In this document: one piece after another, positions 1 through 8,735 of the stretch
Layout of the letters: every line of letters starts with the position of its first letter
Position numbering within the stretch: the stretch's first letter is position 1
Origin: G963662905 sp965230045
Lineage (GTDB): Bacteria > Bacteroidota > Bacteroidia > Bacteroidales > WRLA01
Assembly: GCA_965230045.1 (NCBI GenBank)
Contig: OZ245940.1
Coordinates: 992,001-1,056,000 of the forward strand
Length of the DNA stretch: 64,000 nt
Direction: 5' to 3'
The notes under the pieces: model-generated
The model's database searches: none
What the model saw: the letters and a program-made list of their open reading frames with translations, nothing else
Told to the model about the DNA's origin: nothing
Program-made: the position numbers and the translations under genes

Positions 1-5
1 TTAAA

Positions 6-1058
6 GTGGAGTTCAAACAATACGAAAATGCGGATAGCGCTTTTTTTGCTTTTGACGGTATCGACACCTTGATTTCAAAAGAGCTTTCGGAAAAGGGCAT
101 CGATCTGGCTTTTGAAAGCAAAATCCTTAAAGGCGATGAGCTTCAAGAGCAACAGGAAAATCCTGATGCATTTCGCGTAAGCCTGGAACCGGATAATTTT
201 ATATTTCAACCGGGTTATCTCCTTTTGCGCTTTAATGGGAAAACAGGTTTCATCATGGCTTCTTTGGTTTTGATGGCTTCGGCAAGCCTGATATTTAGCC
301 TGATTGTAATCCTGATGTTTATTGTTACCATACGTTCACTGCTGCAGCAAAAAAAGATTTCGGATGTCAAAACAGACTTTATCAATAATATGACGCATGA
401 GTTTAAAACGCCTATCGCTACTATTTCGCTGGCTGCCGATTCTATTGATAACGATAAAGTGATTCATGATCCCGAACGGATTCGCTATTTTACAGCTATG
501 ATCCGTGAGGAAAACAAGCGTATGAACATGCGTGTGGAAAGTGTTTTGCAGATGTCGTTGCTCGATAAAAAAGATTTTCAGATTCTGTGTAAGCGGGTTT
601 CGGTCAACAATTTGCTCACAAAAGCCATTGGGCAGTTTCGATTGCAGGCCAATCAGTCGGGAGGCAGCATGGAACCAAATTTAAAAGCTGAGTTTGATGA
701 AATAGAAATAGATGAGGCGCATTTTTTGAATGTATTATTCAATATCTTTGATAATGCATTGAAATACAATGATAAAATACCGGAAATATTTGTCCGTACC
801 CAAAATTTGCCCAATGGACAACTCGAAATTTCCATTGTTGATAATGGTATCGGAATGGATAAGGACAGCCTGAAACATGTTTTTGATAAGTTTTACCGCA
901 AACCTACCGGCGATGTCCATAATGTGAAAGGTTTTGGGCTTGGCCTGAGCTATTCGCGGGCCTTAGTAGAGCTGATGGGCGGTAGAATTTCTGTCGATAG
1001 CCAGCAGGGAAAGGGCTCGGAATTTAAAATTGTATTTCCTTTAACTGATAAACAATAA
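6..1058 (+). CDS. Sensor histidine kinase, C-terminal part (cut by window edge)
   Basis: Membrane histidine kinase of a two-component system. The reading frame stays open to the left edge, so the true start and most of the sensor domain probably lie outside the window; the GTG at 6 is only the first possible start here. One membrane helix spans residues 81-110. The phospho-acceptor box follows (THEFKTP, His131), then the ATPase domain with an N box (FNIFDNALKYN), a G1 box (DNGIGMD) and a G2 box (GFGLGLSYS). The response regulator gene begins 10 bp downstream, so the two are very likely co-transcribed partners. The signal sensed cannot be told from what is visible. Confidence 0.9.
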   Translation: MEFKQYENADSAFFAFDGIDTLISKELSEKGIDLAFESKILKGDELQEQQENPDAFRVSLEPDNFIFQPGYLLLRFNGKTGFIMASLVLMASASLIFSLIVILMFIVTIRSLLQQKKISDVKTDFINNMTHEFKTPIATISLAADSIDNDKVIHDPERIRYFTAMIREENKRMNMRVESVLQMSLLDKKDFQILCKRVSVNNLLTKAIGQFRLQANQSGGSMEPNLKAEFDEIEIDEAHFLNVLFNIFDNALKYNDKIPEIFVRTQNLPNGQLEISIVDNGIGMDKDSLKHVFDKFYRKPTGDVHNVKGFGLGLSYSRALVELMGGRISVDSQQGKGSEFKIVFPLTDKQ

Positions 1059-1068
1059 AGAAAACATC

Positions 1069-1758
1069 ATGGCTGAACGGATTTTTCTACTCGAAGACGA
1101 TATCAATTTTGGCTCCATCCTTAAAGCCTATTTGGAGATGCATGAGTTTGAAATTATTTGGGAAACCGATGGCGCAAAAGCCCTGGATGTTTTTCTTTCA
1201 CAAAAGTTTAATATCTGCATCCTTGATGTCATGTTGCCTCATCGTGATGGCTTCAGCGTGGCTGCCCAGATACGTAAAGAAAACGAACAGGTGCCCATAA
1301 TTTTCCTGACCGCCAAAACCCTGCGCGAGGATGTGCTTAAAGGTTTTAAAGCAGGAGCGGATGATTATATCACCAAACCCTTCGATTCGGAAGTTCTGTT
1401 ATACAAAATCAGGGCAATTTTAAAGAGGGGCATGAAAGCGCCAGAAAATCCTGATGGCTTTTACCGCATTGCTTCCTACGAGTTTGACCACAAACTGCGG
1501 ATTTTACGTTTTGAAGGCAGGGAACAGCATCTTAGTCCGCGCGAAGCGGATTTGCTCAAAATGCTCTGCGATCATAAAAATGAAGTGATGCCTCGTGCTC
1601 AGGCTTTACGCGAAATCTGGGGCAATGACGATTATTTCACCACGCGCAGCATGGATGTGTATATTTCAAAATTGCGCAAATATCTTTCGGAAGATTCCCG
1701 TATCGAAATCAGCAATATCCACGGTAGTGGCTTCCGCTTACTGTGTCAGGAAGCATAG
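1069..1758 (+). CDS. OmpR/PhoB-family response regulator
   Basis: DNA-binding response regulator, 229 residues, the usual length for the family. Residues 1-118 form the receiver: acidic pocket LLEDD (residues 7-11), phospho-acceptor Asp53 in CILDVMLP, and the conserved Lys in ITKPF. Residues about 130-227 form a winged-helix domain of the OmpR type (LSPREADLLKML at its start, then RSMDVYISKLRKYL as recognition helix). It follows the histidine kinase by 10 bp and should be that kinase's phosphorylation target. No DNA site for it can be assigned. Confidence 0.95.
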   Translation: MAERIFLLEDDINFGSILKAYLEMHEFEIIWETDGAKALDVFLSQKFNICILDVMLPHRDGFSVAAQIRKENEQVPIIFLTAKTLREDVLKGFKAGADDYITKPFDSEVLLYKIRAILKRGMKAPENPDGFYRIASYEFDHKLRILRFEGREQHLSPREADLLKMLCDHKNEVMPRAQALREIWGNDDYFTTRSMDVYISKLRKYLSEDSRIEISNIHGSGFRLLCQEA

Positions 1759-1785
1759 GGTGTCAACCCGAGGAGATGAAATTCC

Positions 1786-2958
1786 TTACATTAACTTTTG
1801 ATAAGCCTGCCACCACCGGTCGGGTATATCATTTTCGCAGGCTGTAAGGTAATCGTTATAGGAGCAGGGCACAAGATAATGCCGCTCGTATTTTTGGCGC
1901 ACGCTTGTCGGGCAGTTGACTTCCATCCACCAGCGGTCTGTGCGCTTGCTTTTAAAGAAAATCACATCCTCGCTCAGTTCATCGGTTTGAACAATATATT
2001 TCAGATAATTTTCTTTGTTTTTTATGGGGAAATCTTTTTGTCGCTGGTAAAAACCTTCAATAAAATGCCATATAGCCTGGGCTGTCAGGTGGGCGGTTTG
2101 CCCGTTGATATCGCAACTTGGATTTACTTCATAAAACCCTATGGATGAGAGCTTGTCGCTCATACCTGCAAAGCGCATCATCTGGCAAAGCTGCTCGCCA
2201 TAAAATCCGTTTGGCGTGGCGTTTTGATTGCCCGGAGCATCCGATTGGCGCACGGCAGAAATGTCCACACTCAGCATATCGGCATTGCGTACCAGCGGTT
2301 CCACTTCTTGCAGGTCGTGGGTCAGCATACCTAAGCGGTAGGAATCAAACAGCAGGTTTTTCATCAAATGAATGGCTTCCTGATCCACAAAATAGCTTTG
2401 GTAGCCGATATTGGTATAATTGAAAAGGAAGTTGGGCTGGTGCAGGATGATTTTGGTGAGGTAGGAGCGGGAATTCAGTTCGGCATGGCTTTCGCCAAGG
2501 TCAAATTCCGAATCAATGGCTACAATATTTATAATACGTCCCAGGTTTTCATAGGCCATATAATTGGCAAAAGTCAAATCCTGACTTCCACCCAAAACAA
2601 TGGGCAAAATGTTCATTTCGAGCAGTTCGGCCAAAACCGTGCTCAGTGCAAAATAGGTGTCTTTAATTTCGTAACCGGCCGGGATGTTTCCCAAATCGGC
2701 AATCTTCAGTTTTTGTGCCGGAGGGAAAAGGCGGTACAGGTACGAGCGGATTTCGTCCGGAGCCATTGCACAGCCCGGGTTGTTGAAGGCATTGCGGTCT
2801 TCCAGTACTCCGATAATGGCAATATCCATATTTTCCAAGGCGGGGAAGGCGCTGTCGCGAAGGTATGAATGTACAAAATCACCGAAACGTTTCCGCTCCA
2901 ATTCGGGAAACTGCACCTTATCAGGATTTATGGCTTCAAAAAAATCAACTAGTTCCAT
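1786..2958 (-). CDS. Arginase/formimidoylglutamase-family protein with altered metal site
   Basis: Arginase-fold (ureohydrolase) protein of 390 residues, longer than a classical arginase by an N-terminal and a C-terminal extension. Bacteroidetes homologues are usually named formimidoylglutamase. The three metal-binding motifs of the family are recognisable but changed: GGxHS reads GGSQD, DAHxD reads DSEFD, and SxDxDxxDP reads SVDISAVRQSDAPG. At least two of the six expected manganese ligands are therefore different (His to Gln, His to Glu, and probably Asp to Ser). Enzyme activity on arginine or formiminoglutamate is uncertain for that reason. It converges with the response regulator gene upstream in coordinates and is followed by glyS on the same strand; 128 bp containing a terminator separate it from glyS. 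Confidence 0.75.
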   Translation of the reverse strand: MELVDFFEAINPDKVQFPELERKRFGDFVHSYLRDSAFPALENMDIAIIGVLEDRNAFNNPGCAMAPDEIRSYLYRLFPPAQKLKIADLGNIPAGYEIKDTYFALSTVLAELLEMNILPIVLGGSQDLTFANYMAYENLGRIINIVAIDSEFDLGESHAELNSRSYLTKIILHQPNFLFNYTNIGYQSYFVDQEAIHLMKNLLFDSYRLGMLTHDLQEVEPLVRNADMLSVDISAVRQSDAPGNQNATPNGFYGEQLCQMMRFAGMSDKLSSIGFYEVNPSCDINGQTAHLTAQAIWHFIEGFYQRQKDFPIKNKENYLKYIVQTDELSEDVIFFKSKRTDRWWMEVNCPTSVRQKYERHYLVPCSYNDYLTACENDIPDRWWQAYQKLM

Positions 2959-3031
2959 CAGATACCTATTTCTGCTTTTTCATTCTATGCCTTTGGTACG
3001 TTATTGGAACAAAAAAGTTCCGCGGAGATAA

Positions 3032-3071
3032 AAAAAACCGTTTGTCCCGGCAAAAGGAGAAACGGTTTTTT
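3032..3071 (-). terminator. Rho-independent terminator of glyS
   Basis: A perfect 12-bp inverted repeat (AAAAAACCGTTT at 3032-3043 and AAACGGTTTTTT at 3060-3071) encloses a 16-nt loop and lies 15 bp after the glyS stop. On the minus strand the stem ends in a U-run. It separates glyS from the arginase-like gene on the same strand. Confidence 0.85.
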
Positions 3072-3086
3072 ATTCCGTGCATATTC

Positions 3087-4604
3087 TTATTTGTTTTTCA
3101 GCCTTTTGGCAATGATTGCTGAAATTTTTTCAATATCGATACGCTCCTGCTGCATGCTGTCGCGCTCGCGGATGGTTACCGTGTTGTCTTCCAGTGTTTG
3201 ATGATCTACCGTGATGCAATAAGGCGTTCCAATGGCATCCTGTCGGCGGTAACGCTTACCAATAGCATCTTTTTCTTCGTAATAGCACATATAATCATCC
3301 ATAAGCTCCGACATGATTTCGCGGGCTTTTTCCGGTAGGCCGTCTTTTTTTGTTAATGGCAAAACAGCTGCTTTGTAGGGCGCCAGAACCGGTGGAAGGT
3401 TGAGGACGGTCCGCATTGATCCGTCTTCCAGCTTTTCTTCTTTATAAGCTGCCGATAGTACGGCAAGGAAAGTGCGGTCGAGGCCAATCGATGTTTCCAC
3501 AACAAAGGGCACATAGCTTTGGTCGATTTCCGGATCATAATATTGCAGTTTTTTGCCGGCATGTTCCTGATGCGCTTTCAAATCGAAATCTGTACGGCTG
3601 TGGATGCCTTCAAGCTCTTTGAAGCCCATTGGGAAATCAAATTCGATATCTGCGGCTGCATTGGCATAATGTGCCAGTTTATCGTGATCGTGGAAACGGT
3701 ACATGCTTTTGTCAAAACCCATGGAATAATGCCAATTCATACGGGCTTCTTTCCAGTATTCGTACCATTTTTTCTCCTCACCGGGACGCACAAAAAACTG
3801 CATTTCCATTTGCTCAAATTCGCGCATGCGGAAAATAAACTGACGGGCAACGATTTCGTTACGGAAGGCTTTGCCGATCTGTGCAATGCCAAAAGGAATT
3901 TTCATCCTTCCGGTTTTTTGAACGTTGAGGTAGTTTACGAAAATGCCCTGTGCCGTTTCAGGACGGAGATATATTTTGCTGGAGCTGTCGCTGGTACTTC
4001 CCAGTCGTGTATCAAACATCAGGTTAAACTGGCGCACATCGGTCCAGTTTTTTGATCCGGAAACAGGGCAGGCAATACCCAGCTCTTCAATGATGGCTTT
4101 TACATCGTCCAGGCGTTCTTCACCAAGCGCAGTAAAAAAGCGATCGCGGATGTCGTCCATTTTTTTCTGGTTGGCCAATACACGTGGGTTGGTTTCGCGG
4201 AATTGCTTTTCGTCAAAAGAATCACCGAAGCGTTTTTGGGCTTTGGCTACTTCTTTATTGATTTTTCCTTCAATTTTGGCGAGGTAATCCTCTACCAAAA
4301 CATCGGCACGATAACGTTTCTTTGAGTCTTTATTGTCAATCAGTGGATCATTAAAAGCGTCCACATGGCCGGAAGCTTTCCAAACCGTAGGGTGCATGAA
4401 AATGGCAGAATCGATGCCGACAATATTTTCGTGCATCTGAACCATGGCCTTCCACCAGTATTTTTTGATATTGTTCTTCAACTCCGAGCCGTTTTGACCG
4501 TAATCATAAACAGCACTCAATCCGTCATATATTTCTGATGACTGGAACACAAAGCCATACTCCTTGGCATGACCTATGATTTTTTTAAAAAGGTCTTCGT
4601 TCAT
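3087..4604 (-). CDS. glyS: Glycyl-tRNA synthetase (single-chain, class II)
   Basis: Charges tRNA-Gly with glycine in the cytoplasm. It is the homodimeric class II type found in Bacteroidetes, archaea and eukaryotes, not the alpha2/beta2 type. The protein has 505 residues. Class II core motifs are visible: YDYGQNG near residue 33, the motif 2 region (FRNEIVARQFIFRMREFEQMEMQ), and motif 3 ending SIGLDRT. A C-terminal anticodon-binding domain follows (APYKAAVLPLTKKDG onward, to ITVDHQTLEDNTVTIRERDS). The start at 4604 matches the conserved N-terminus of the family. A TAnnTTTG-like box (minus strand, 4616-4609) ends only 4 nt before the start codon, with no clear upstream TTTG element. Confidence 0.97.
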   Translation of the reverse strand: MNEDLFKKIIGHAKEYGFVFQSSEIYDGLSAVYDYGQNGSELKNNIKKYWWKAMVQMHENIVGIDSAIFMHPTVWKASGHVDAFNDPLIDNKDSKKRYRADVLVEDYLAKIEGKINKEVAKAQKRFGDSFDEKQFRETNPRVLANQKKMDDIRDRFFTALGEERLDDVKAIIEELGIACPVSGSKNWTDVRQFNLMFDTRLGSTSDSSSKIYLRPETAQGIFVNYLNVQKTGRMKIPFGIAQIGKAFRNEIVARQFIFRMREFEQMEMQFFVRPGEEKKWYEYWKEARMNWHYSMGFDKSMYRFHDHDKLAHYANAAADIEFDFPMGFKELEGIHSRTDFDLKAHQEHAGKKLQYYDPEIDQSYVPFVVETSIGLDRTFLAVLSAAYKEEKLEDGSMRTVLNLPPVLAPYKAAVLPLTKKDGLPEKAREIMSELMDDYMCYYEEKDAIGKRYRRQDAIGTPYCITVDHQTLEDNTVTIRERDSMQQERIDIEKISAIIAKRLKNK

Positions 4605-4762
4605 GCGGCAAATTTAAGTTTTATTTTGAAGGTAGGAAAGGGAGGGGTAATATGGGGATTTCAACTAAATATAGATATCAAAAGTAATTACCTTATTGGT
4701 TTAGCATTGCAGTAAAATACTCAAGTGAAAATGCAATGAACAATTTGTCCAAGGTGAGATTA

Positions 4763-4794
4763 TTTGTTTTGAGCAAGAGGTTTATCTATTTTTG
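4763..4794 (+). promoter_or_regulatory. Bacteroidetes-type promoter of the methyltransferase gene
   Basis: TTTG at 4763-4766, a 20-bp spacer, then TATTTTTG at 4787-4794, an exact match to the Bacteroidetes -33/-7 pattern TTTG...TAnnTTTG. It lies inside the longest reading frame, which argues against the start at 4736 and for 4799 or 4811. With the start at 4799 the transcript would be nearly leaderless. Confidence 0.6.
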
Positions 4795-4798
4795 TAGA

Positions 4799-6397
4799 AT
4801 GTTTGAAAATATGTCTAATATTAGTTTGCCCTCCGAATTTGCGGAAACTATTGGTCTATCTTATGCTAAATCTACAACAGATGCACATAAAAAAAATAAT
4901 GGCCAGTTCTTAACACCAAAACTAATATCAGATTTTATGGCTGGGATGGCAAAGGGTGTAGCCGGAAAGCTTGCAATTCTTGACCCAGGCTGCGGAACAG
5001 CTATTTTATCATGTTCTTTGATTGAAAAACTTGTTTCCGAATCTGAAATAGAGGAAATTGACCTTGATCTTTACGAAACGGACGAAAAAATTGTTGAGCA
5101 ATTAAAGTTGGTAATAGGCTATCTGTCGGGATGGCTTTCAGAAAAGGGAGTTGATTTTTCTTTTAGAGTTATTGAAAAGGATTTTATTCTTGAAAACAAA
5201 AATGCGTTTCTAAACAACTCGCTATTTGGCGTCAAAGAAGGAAAAACGTATGATTTTATTATTTCGAACCCGCCCTACTTTAAAATATCTAAATCTGATG
5301 AACGGGCTGTAGTCGCAAAAGAACTTGTTTATGGTCAGCCAAATATATATTCCTTATTTATGGGTCTGGCTGCTAAACTTTTAAAAGATAATGGCGAGCT
5401 GATTTTTATAACACCTAGAAGTTTTGCGTCAGGAAACTATTTTCTTGCTTTCAGAAATGCCTTTTTTAATCAAGTGAGCATTTCAAATATTCATATTTTT
5501 GAATCAAGGAATAAAATGTTTAAAGCAGATAGCGTATTACAGGAGAATGTAATATTACGGGCGTCCAGGCATACAAACTATGAGATAGTTGTCTCTGTTT
5601 CAGAAAGTGATATAGGGCTAATTGAGCCAAAAAAATACATATATCGAACAGATGAATTGGTCAATTTAAAGTCAAGAGAAAAGATTTTATTTATCCCATC
5701 CAATGAAATGGAATCCGAAACTTTGAGTGTTTTTCGGAATTGGACAGGAACATTAAATGATTATAACATTCAGATATCCACCGGGCCGGTTGTGGCTTTT
5801 AGGTGTAAGAGCTTATTGATCAATGAAGGGGAAGTTAATAAGCTTTATCAGCCTTTAATATGGTTGCATAATGTTAAAGAAATGAAATTTGTTTATCCAT
5901 TGAAAAAGGCTAATAAACCTGATCTTATTGTTAATTCTGAAAAGTCTGCAAAAGTCCTTTTAAAGAATAAAAATTATGTGTTTCTACGAAGATTTAGTTC
6001 TAAAGATGATAAAAGCAGGCTCGTATGCTGCCCTTATTTTCAAAATTATTTAGATACTGAATTTATTGGAGTTGAAAATCATCTAAATTATATCCACCGA
6101 CCAAAAGGGAACTTATTGGATGATGAAATTTGGGGAATTTCGGCTTTATATAGCAGCAGCCTGTTTGATACATATTTCAGGACATTCAATGGAAATACTC
6201 AGGTTGGAGCGTCTGAGCTTAGGTCGATGAAATTACCTCCTCTCAAGGAAATTAAAGTAATTGGAAGTTTGGTGAAAATGATTGAGAATGTTACCAAAAA
6301 AGATATTGATGGAATTTTGAATCAAGTAATTTTAGATAAAGTTCATGTCGAAAATAGAAGAAGCGCAAAAAATACTGGAAGGGTTGGGGTTGCCTAA
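4799..6397 (+). CDS. BsuBI/PstI-type adenine-N6 DNA methyltransferase
   Basis: Modification enzyme of a type II restriction-modification system. Motif I (DPGCGTA, S-adenosylmethionine binding) and motif IV (NPPYF, the catalytic motif of N6-adenine methylases) are clear. A target-recognition region fills the C-terminal half. The assignment to the BsuBI/PstI group rests on the partner endonuclease downstream; members of that group recognise CTGCAG. The start at 4799 gives 532 residues; ATG 4811 is the alternative and fits the promoter position better if a leader is needed. The stop overlaps the endonuclease start by 53 bp, so the two were translated from one message. Base composition is more AT-rich than in glyS or buk on either side, consistent with acquisition by transfer. 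The gene is intact while its endonuclease partner is broken. Confidence 0.88.
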   Translation: MFENMSNISLPSEFAETIGLSYAKSTTDAHKKNNGQFLTPKLISDFMAGMAKGVAGKLAILDPGCGTAILSCSLIEKLVSESEIEEIDLDLYETDEKIVEQLKLVIGYLSGWLSEKGVDFSFRVIEKDFILENKNAFLNNSLFGVKEGKTYDFIISNPPYFKISKSDERAVVAKELVYGQPNIYSLFMGLAAKLLKDNGELIFITPRSFASGNYFLAFRNAFFNQVSISNIHIFESRNKMFKADSVLQENVILRASRHTNYEIVVSVSESDIGLIEPKKYIYRTDELVNLKSREKILFIPSNEMESETLSVFRNWTGTLNDYNIQISTGPVVAFRCKSLLINEGEVNKLYQPLIWLHNVKEMKFVYPLKKANKPDLIVNSEKSAKVLLKNKNYVFLRRFSSKDDKSRLVCCPYFQNYLDTEFIGVENHLNYIHRPKGNLLDDEIWGISALYSSSLFDTYFRTFNGNTQVGASELRSMKLPPLKEIKVIGSLVKMIENVTKKDIDGILNQVILDKVHVENRRSAKNTGRVGVA

Positions 6398-6860
6398 TAA
6401 TCAGAGGAATGAAATTTCAGCCTACACGCTATTGGCTCTTTGCAATATTAAGAAAAACGATAAATGGTCAAATGCTCATAGAAAAAGTCTTGGTATTACT
6501 AAAGGTATCATGAGTTTTATTAGCGATCATTATCAAAGAAATTATGCGCCTAATACGAGGGAAACATTTAGACGTCAGGTCTTACACCAATTTGTACAGG
6601 CCGGTGTTGCAGATTATAATCCAGATATTCCTGATTTACCGGTAAATAGTCCCAAAGCACATTATGCTATTAGTGATATAGCCTTGAAAACGATCAAGAA
6701 GTATAAAAACAGAGGATGGAAAAAAGCCCTTTTGGAATATCAATCGAAAATTGGAGAACTTAAAAAAAGATACGCTCATGATAGGGAGATGGCTCGGATT
6801 CCATTAAAACTGGCCAATGGTTGGATATTCCGGACTAAGCTGACCCACCCGACCGGCTGA
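6345..6860 (+). pseudogene. BsuBI/PstI-type restriction endonuclease, N-terminal fragment
   Basis: N-terminal half of a type II restriction endonuclease, interrupted at base 6821 by an IS21-family element. Codons up to LKLANG (residue 159) belong to the enzyme; the remaining 12 codons to the stop at 6860 are IS sequence. Removing the IS and one copy of the 7-bp target duplication joins residue 159 in frame to GKHNEVQ-containing sequence at 9553, giving a 311-residue protein, close to the roughly 316 residues of BsuBI. This half carries the N-terminal helical domain of the family (SAYTLLALCNI, NTRETFRRQVLHQF) but not the nuclease centre, so the fragment cannot cut DNA. Confidence 0.88.
6815..6821. 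repeat. Target-site duplication, left copy (CAATGGT)
   Basis: CAATGGT directly precedes the IS21-family element and recurs immediately after it at 9546-9552. A 7-bp duplication lies within the 4-8 bp usual for the family. Confidence 0.85.
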
Positions 6861-7096
6861 AATAAACAGCAATAAAAAGCCATCAAAGACTGCCAATCCG
6901 GCGGATACTGACCCCCTAAAACGGAAGAAGGCTCTTCAAGCACCCAGATCCGGGGCATGTTGACCCTTTTTCATGAGACAAGGATGGAGAAAACCGGAGC
7001 ATGTTGACCCACTTTCAGTGGAGCACTGGCAGAATTCCGGAGCATGTTGACCCACTTTGGAAAGGTGCAACATAAAATTCCGGAGCATATTGACCC
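6830..7096 (+). repeat. Six 17-bp repeats at the IS21 left end
   Basis: Six copies of CCGG-N7-TGACCC start at 6830, 6898, 6950, 6994, 7037 and 7080. The four inner copies are nearly identical (CCGGAGCATGTTGACCC or one or two changes) and the last three are spaced 43 bp apart, about four helical turns. They occupy the noncoding stretch before istA and are most likely IstA binding sites. Two related copies in inverted orientation (GGGTCA-N6-CCGG) lie at the right end. Confidence 0.85.
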
Positions 7097-7159
7097 TTTT
7101 TTTGTCACTTTTTCGTGAAGTTTCGGTATTAGCCAGCTATAACCAACACAAAGAATGCG

Positions 7160-8731
7160 ATGGCCGGTAAACCCAAACCCATGAGTCAGATAAAACAATT
7201 ATTGAGGATGCACAAGCAGGGCAATAAACACAGGACTATTGCCCGTAACCTTGGCATAAGCAAAAACACAGTAAAGAGCTATTTAAAGAAAGCAGGTGCG
7301 CTTAGCCAGAGCACCACTCAGCTACTAAAGCTCGAAGACCCTGAGCTGGAAGCCCTCTTCCATGCAGGCAGCCCTGCTTATAAGGATGAGCGCTACCAGC
7401 ACCTTAAAGACAGGCTTGGCCATTATGCCCGGGAATTGCAAAAAACAGGAGTGACGCGCCTTTTGCTATGGGAGGAATACAAAGAAACCACAGCTAAGCC
7501 ATATGGCAAGACCCAGTTCTGCTACCATCTCTCCCAGTACCTGTCGGCTAAAAAGCCATCGATGGTTTTGCACCACAAACCTGCTGAGAAACTTTTTGTG
7601 GACTTTACAGGCAAGACCATTTGCTATACCGACCCAAAGACAGGCGAGCTGATCAGCTGTCAGGTTTTTGTAGCCTGCCTGCCCTATTCCGATTATGGCT
7701 TTGCCATTGCAGTGCCCAGCCAAAGCAGCCAGGACTTCCTTTATGCACTAAGGCGCTGTTTGGAACACCTGGGCGGGGCCCCACAGGTATTGGTGCCCGA
7801 CAACCTCAAATCTGCTGTTAACAAAGCAGACCGCTATGAGCCCGATATCAACCGCAGTATGGAAGATTTTGCAAACCATTATGGCTGCACTATATTTCCT
7901 GCCAGGGCATATAAGCCCAAAGACAAAGCCCTTGTGGAGAACCAGGTAAAACTGGTGTACCAGCGCGTTTTTGCAAAGCTCAGGGACCAGGTGTTTTTTA
8001 GCCTCGATGAGCTTAACAGCGCCATAGCAACAAAGGTAGAACAGCACAACCAGACCCGTATGCAGCAAAAGCCATGGTGCCGCCAGGAGCGTTTCCTTGC
8101 AGATGAAAAGAACAAACTGGAGCCCCTTCCACAGCAGCCCTATGAGCAAAAATATTACTGTTCGCTCAAAGTGGCACAAAACAACCATATTTACCTTGGC
8201 CGTGACAAGCATTACTACAGTGTGCCTTATCAACATATCGGCCAACAGGCCAAGGTTATCTATACCCGCAATACCGTGGACATATATTTGGAACAAAAGC
8301 TTATAGCGGCACACCTGCGCAATTACAAACAGGGCGGATACTCTACCTGCAAGGAACATTTATGCCCCGCCCACAAACACCACCTTGCGCGCAGCCCACA
8401 GTACTATCTTGATAGGGCCATGGAGCACAGCCAGAACCTGCACAGGCTCTTTACATTGATGTTCGGCCGCCCTGACCGCTATGCCGAACAGCTCTACAAA
8501 AGCTGCGACGGGCTGCTAATGCTTTGCCGTACAAGCGATAAGGCCGCTTTTGAATCTGCCTGCCGCATGGCAATTGACAATGAAGTATTTACCTACAAAT
8601 TTATATCCAACATACTCACAAACAAAACTGCTGGCCAACAAGGCGGTGCGCCACAAAAAGCACTGCCCAGGCACGGCAATATACGGGGCAAAGAATATTA
8701 TACAAAACAACAGTTAACCCTTAATATCTGA
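7160..8731 (+). CDS. istA: IS21-family transposase IstA
   Basis: DDE transposase of the IS21 element, 523 residues, full length. An N-terminal helix-turn-helix (TIARNLGISKNTVKSYL, residues about 26-42) binds the terminal repeats. The integrase-type catalytic core holds Asp148 (LFVDFTG), Asp214 (LVPDNLK) and Glu260 (ALVENQV). A C-terminal beta-barrel region of the Mu-transposase type follows (NNHIYLGRDKHYYSVPYQHIGQ). It acts with the IstB ATPase encoded 4 bp downstream. ATG 7160 is the first start in frame; ATG 7181 is a possible alternative. Confidence 0.95.
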   Translation: MAGKPKPMSQIKQLLRMHKQGNKHRTIARNLGISKNTVKSYLKKAGALSQSTTQLLKLEDPELEALFHAGSPAYKDERYQHLKDRLGHYARELQKTGVTRLLLWEEYKETTAKPYGKTQFCYHLSQYLSAKKPSMVLHHKPAEKLFVDFTGKTICYTDPKTGELISCQVFVACLPYSDYGFAIAVPSQSSQDFLYALRRCLEHLGGAPQVLVPDNLKSAVNKADRYEPDINRSMEDFANHYGCTIFPARAYKPKDKALVENQVKLVYQRVFAKLRDQVFFSLDELNSAIATKVEQHNQTRMQQKPWCRQERFLADEKNKLEPLPQQPYEQKYYCSLKVAQNNHIYLGRDKHYYSVPYQHIGQQAKVIYTRNTVDIYLEQKLIAAHLRNYKQGGYSTCKEHLCPAHKHHLARSPQYYLDRAMEHSQNLHRLFTLMFGRPDRYAEQLYKSCDGLLMLCRTSDKAAFESACRMAIDNEVFTYKFISNILTNKTAGQQGGAPQKALPRHGNIRGKEYYTKQQLTLNI

Positions 8732-8735
8732 TATT

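Noticed and set aside
4736..4798. Upstream start for the methyltransferase at 4736
   Set aside because: It would place 21 unconserved residues over a promoter match at 4763-4794.
6830..7096. CRISPR array in the repeated region
   Set aside because: The units are 17 bp, degenerate, unevenly spaced at the outer end and lie at an IS21 end; no cas genes are present. They are transposase sites.
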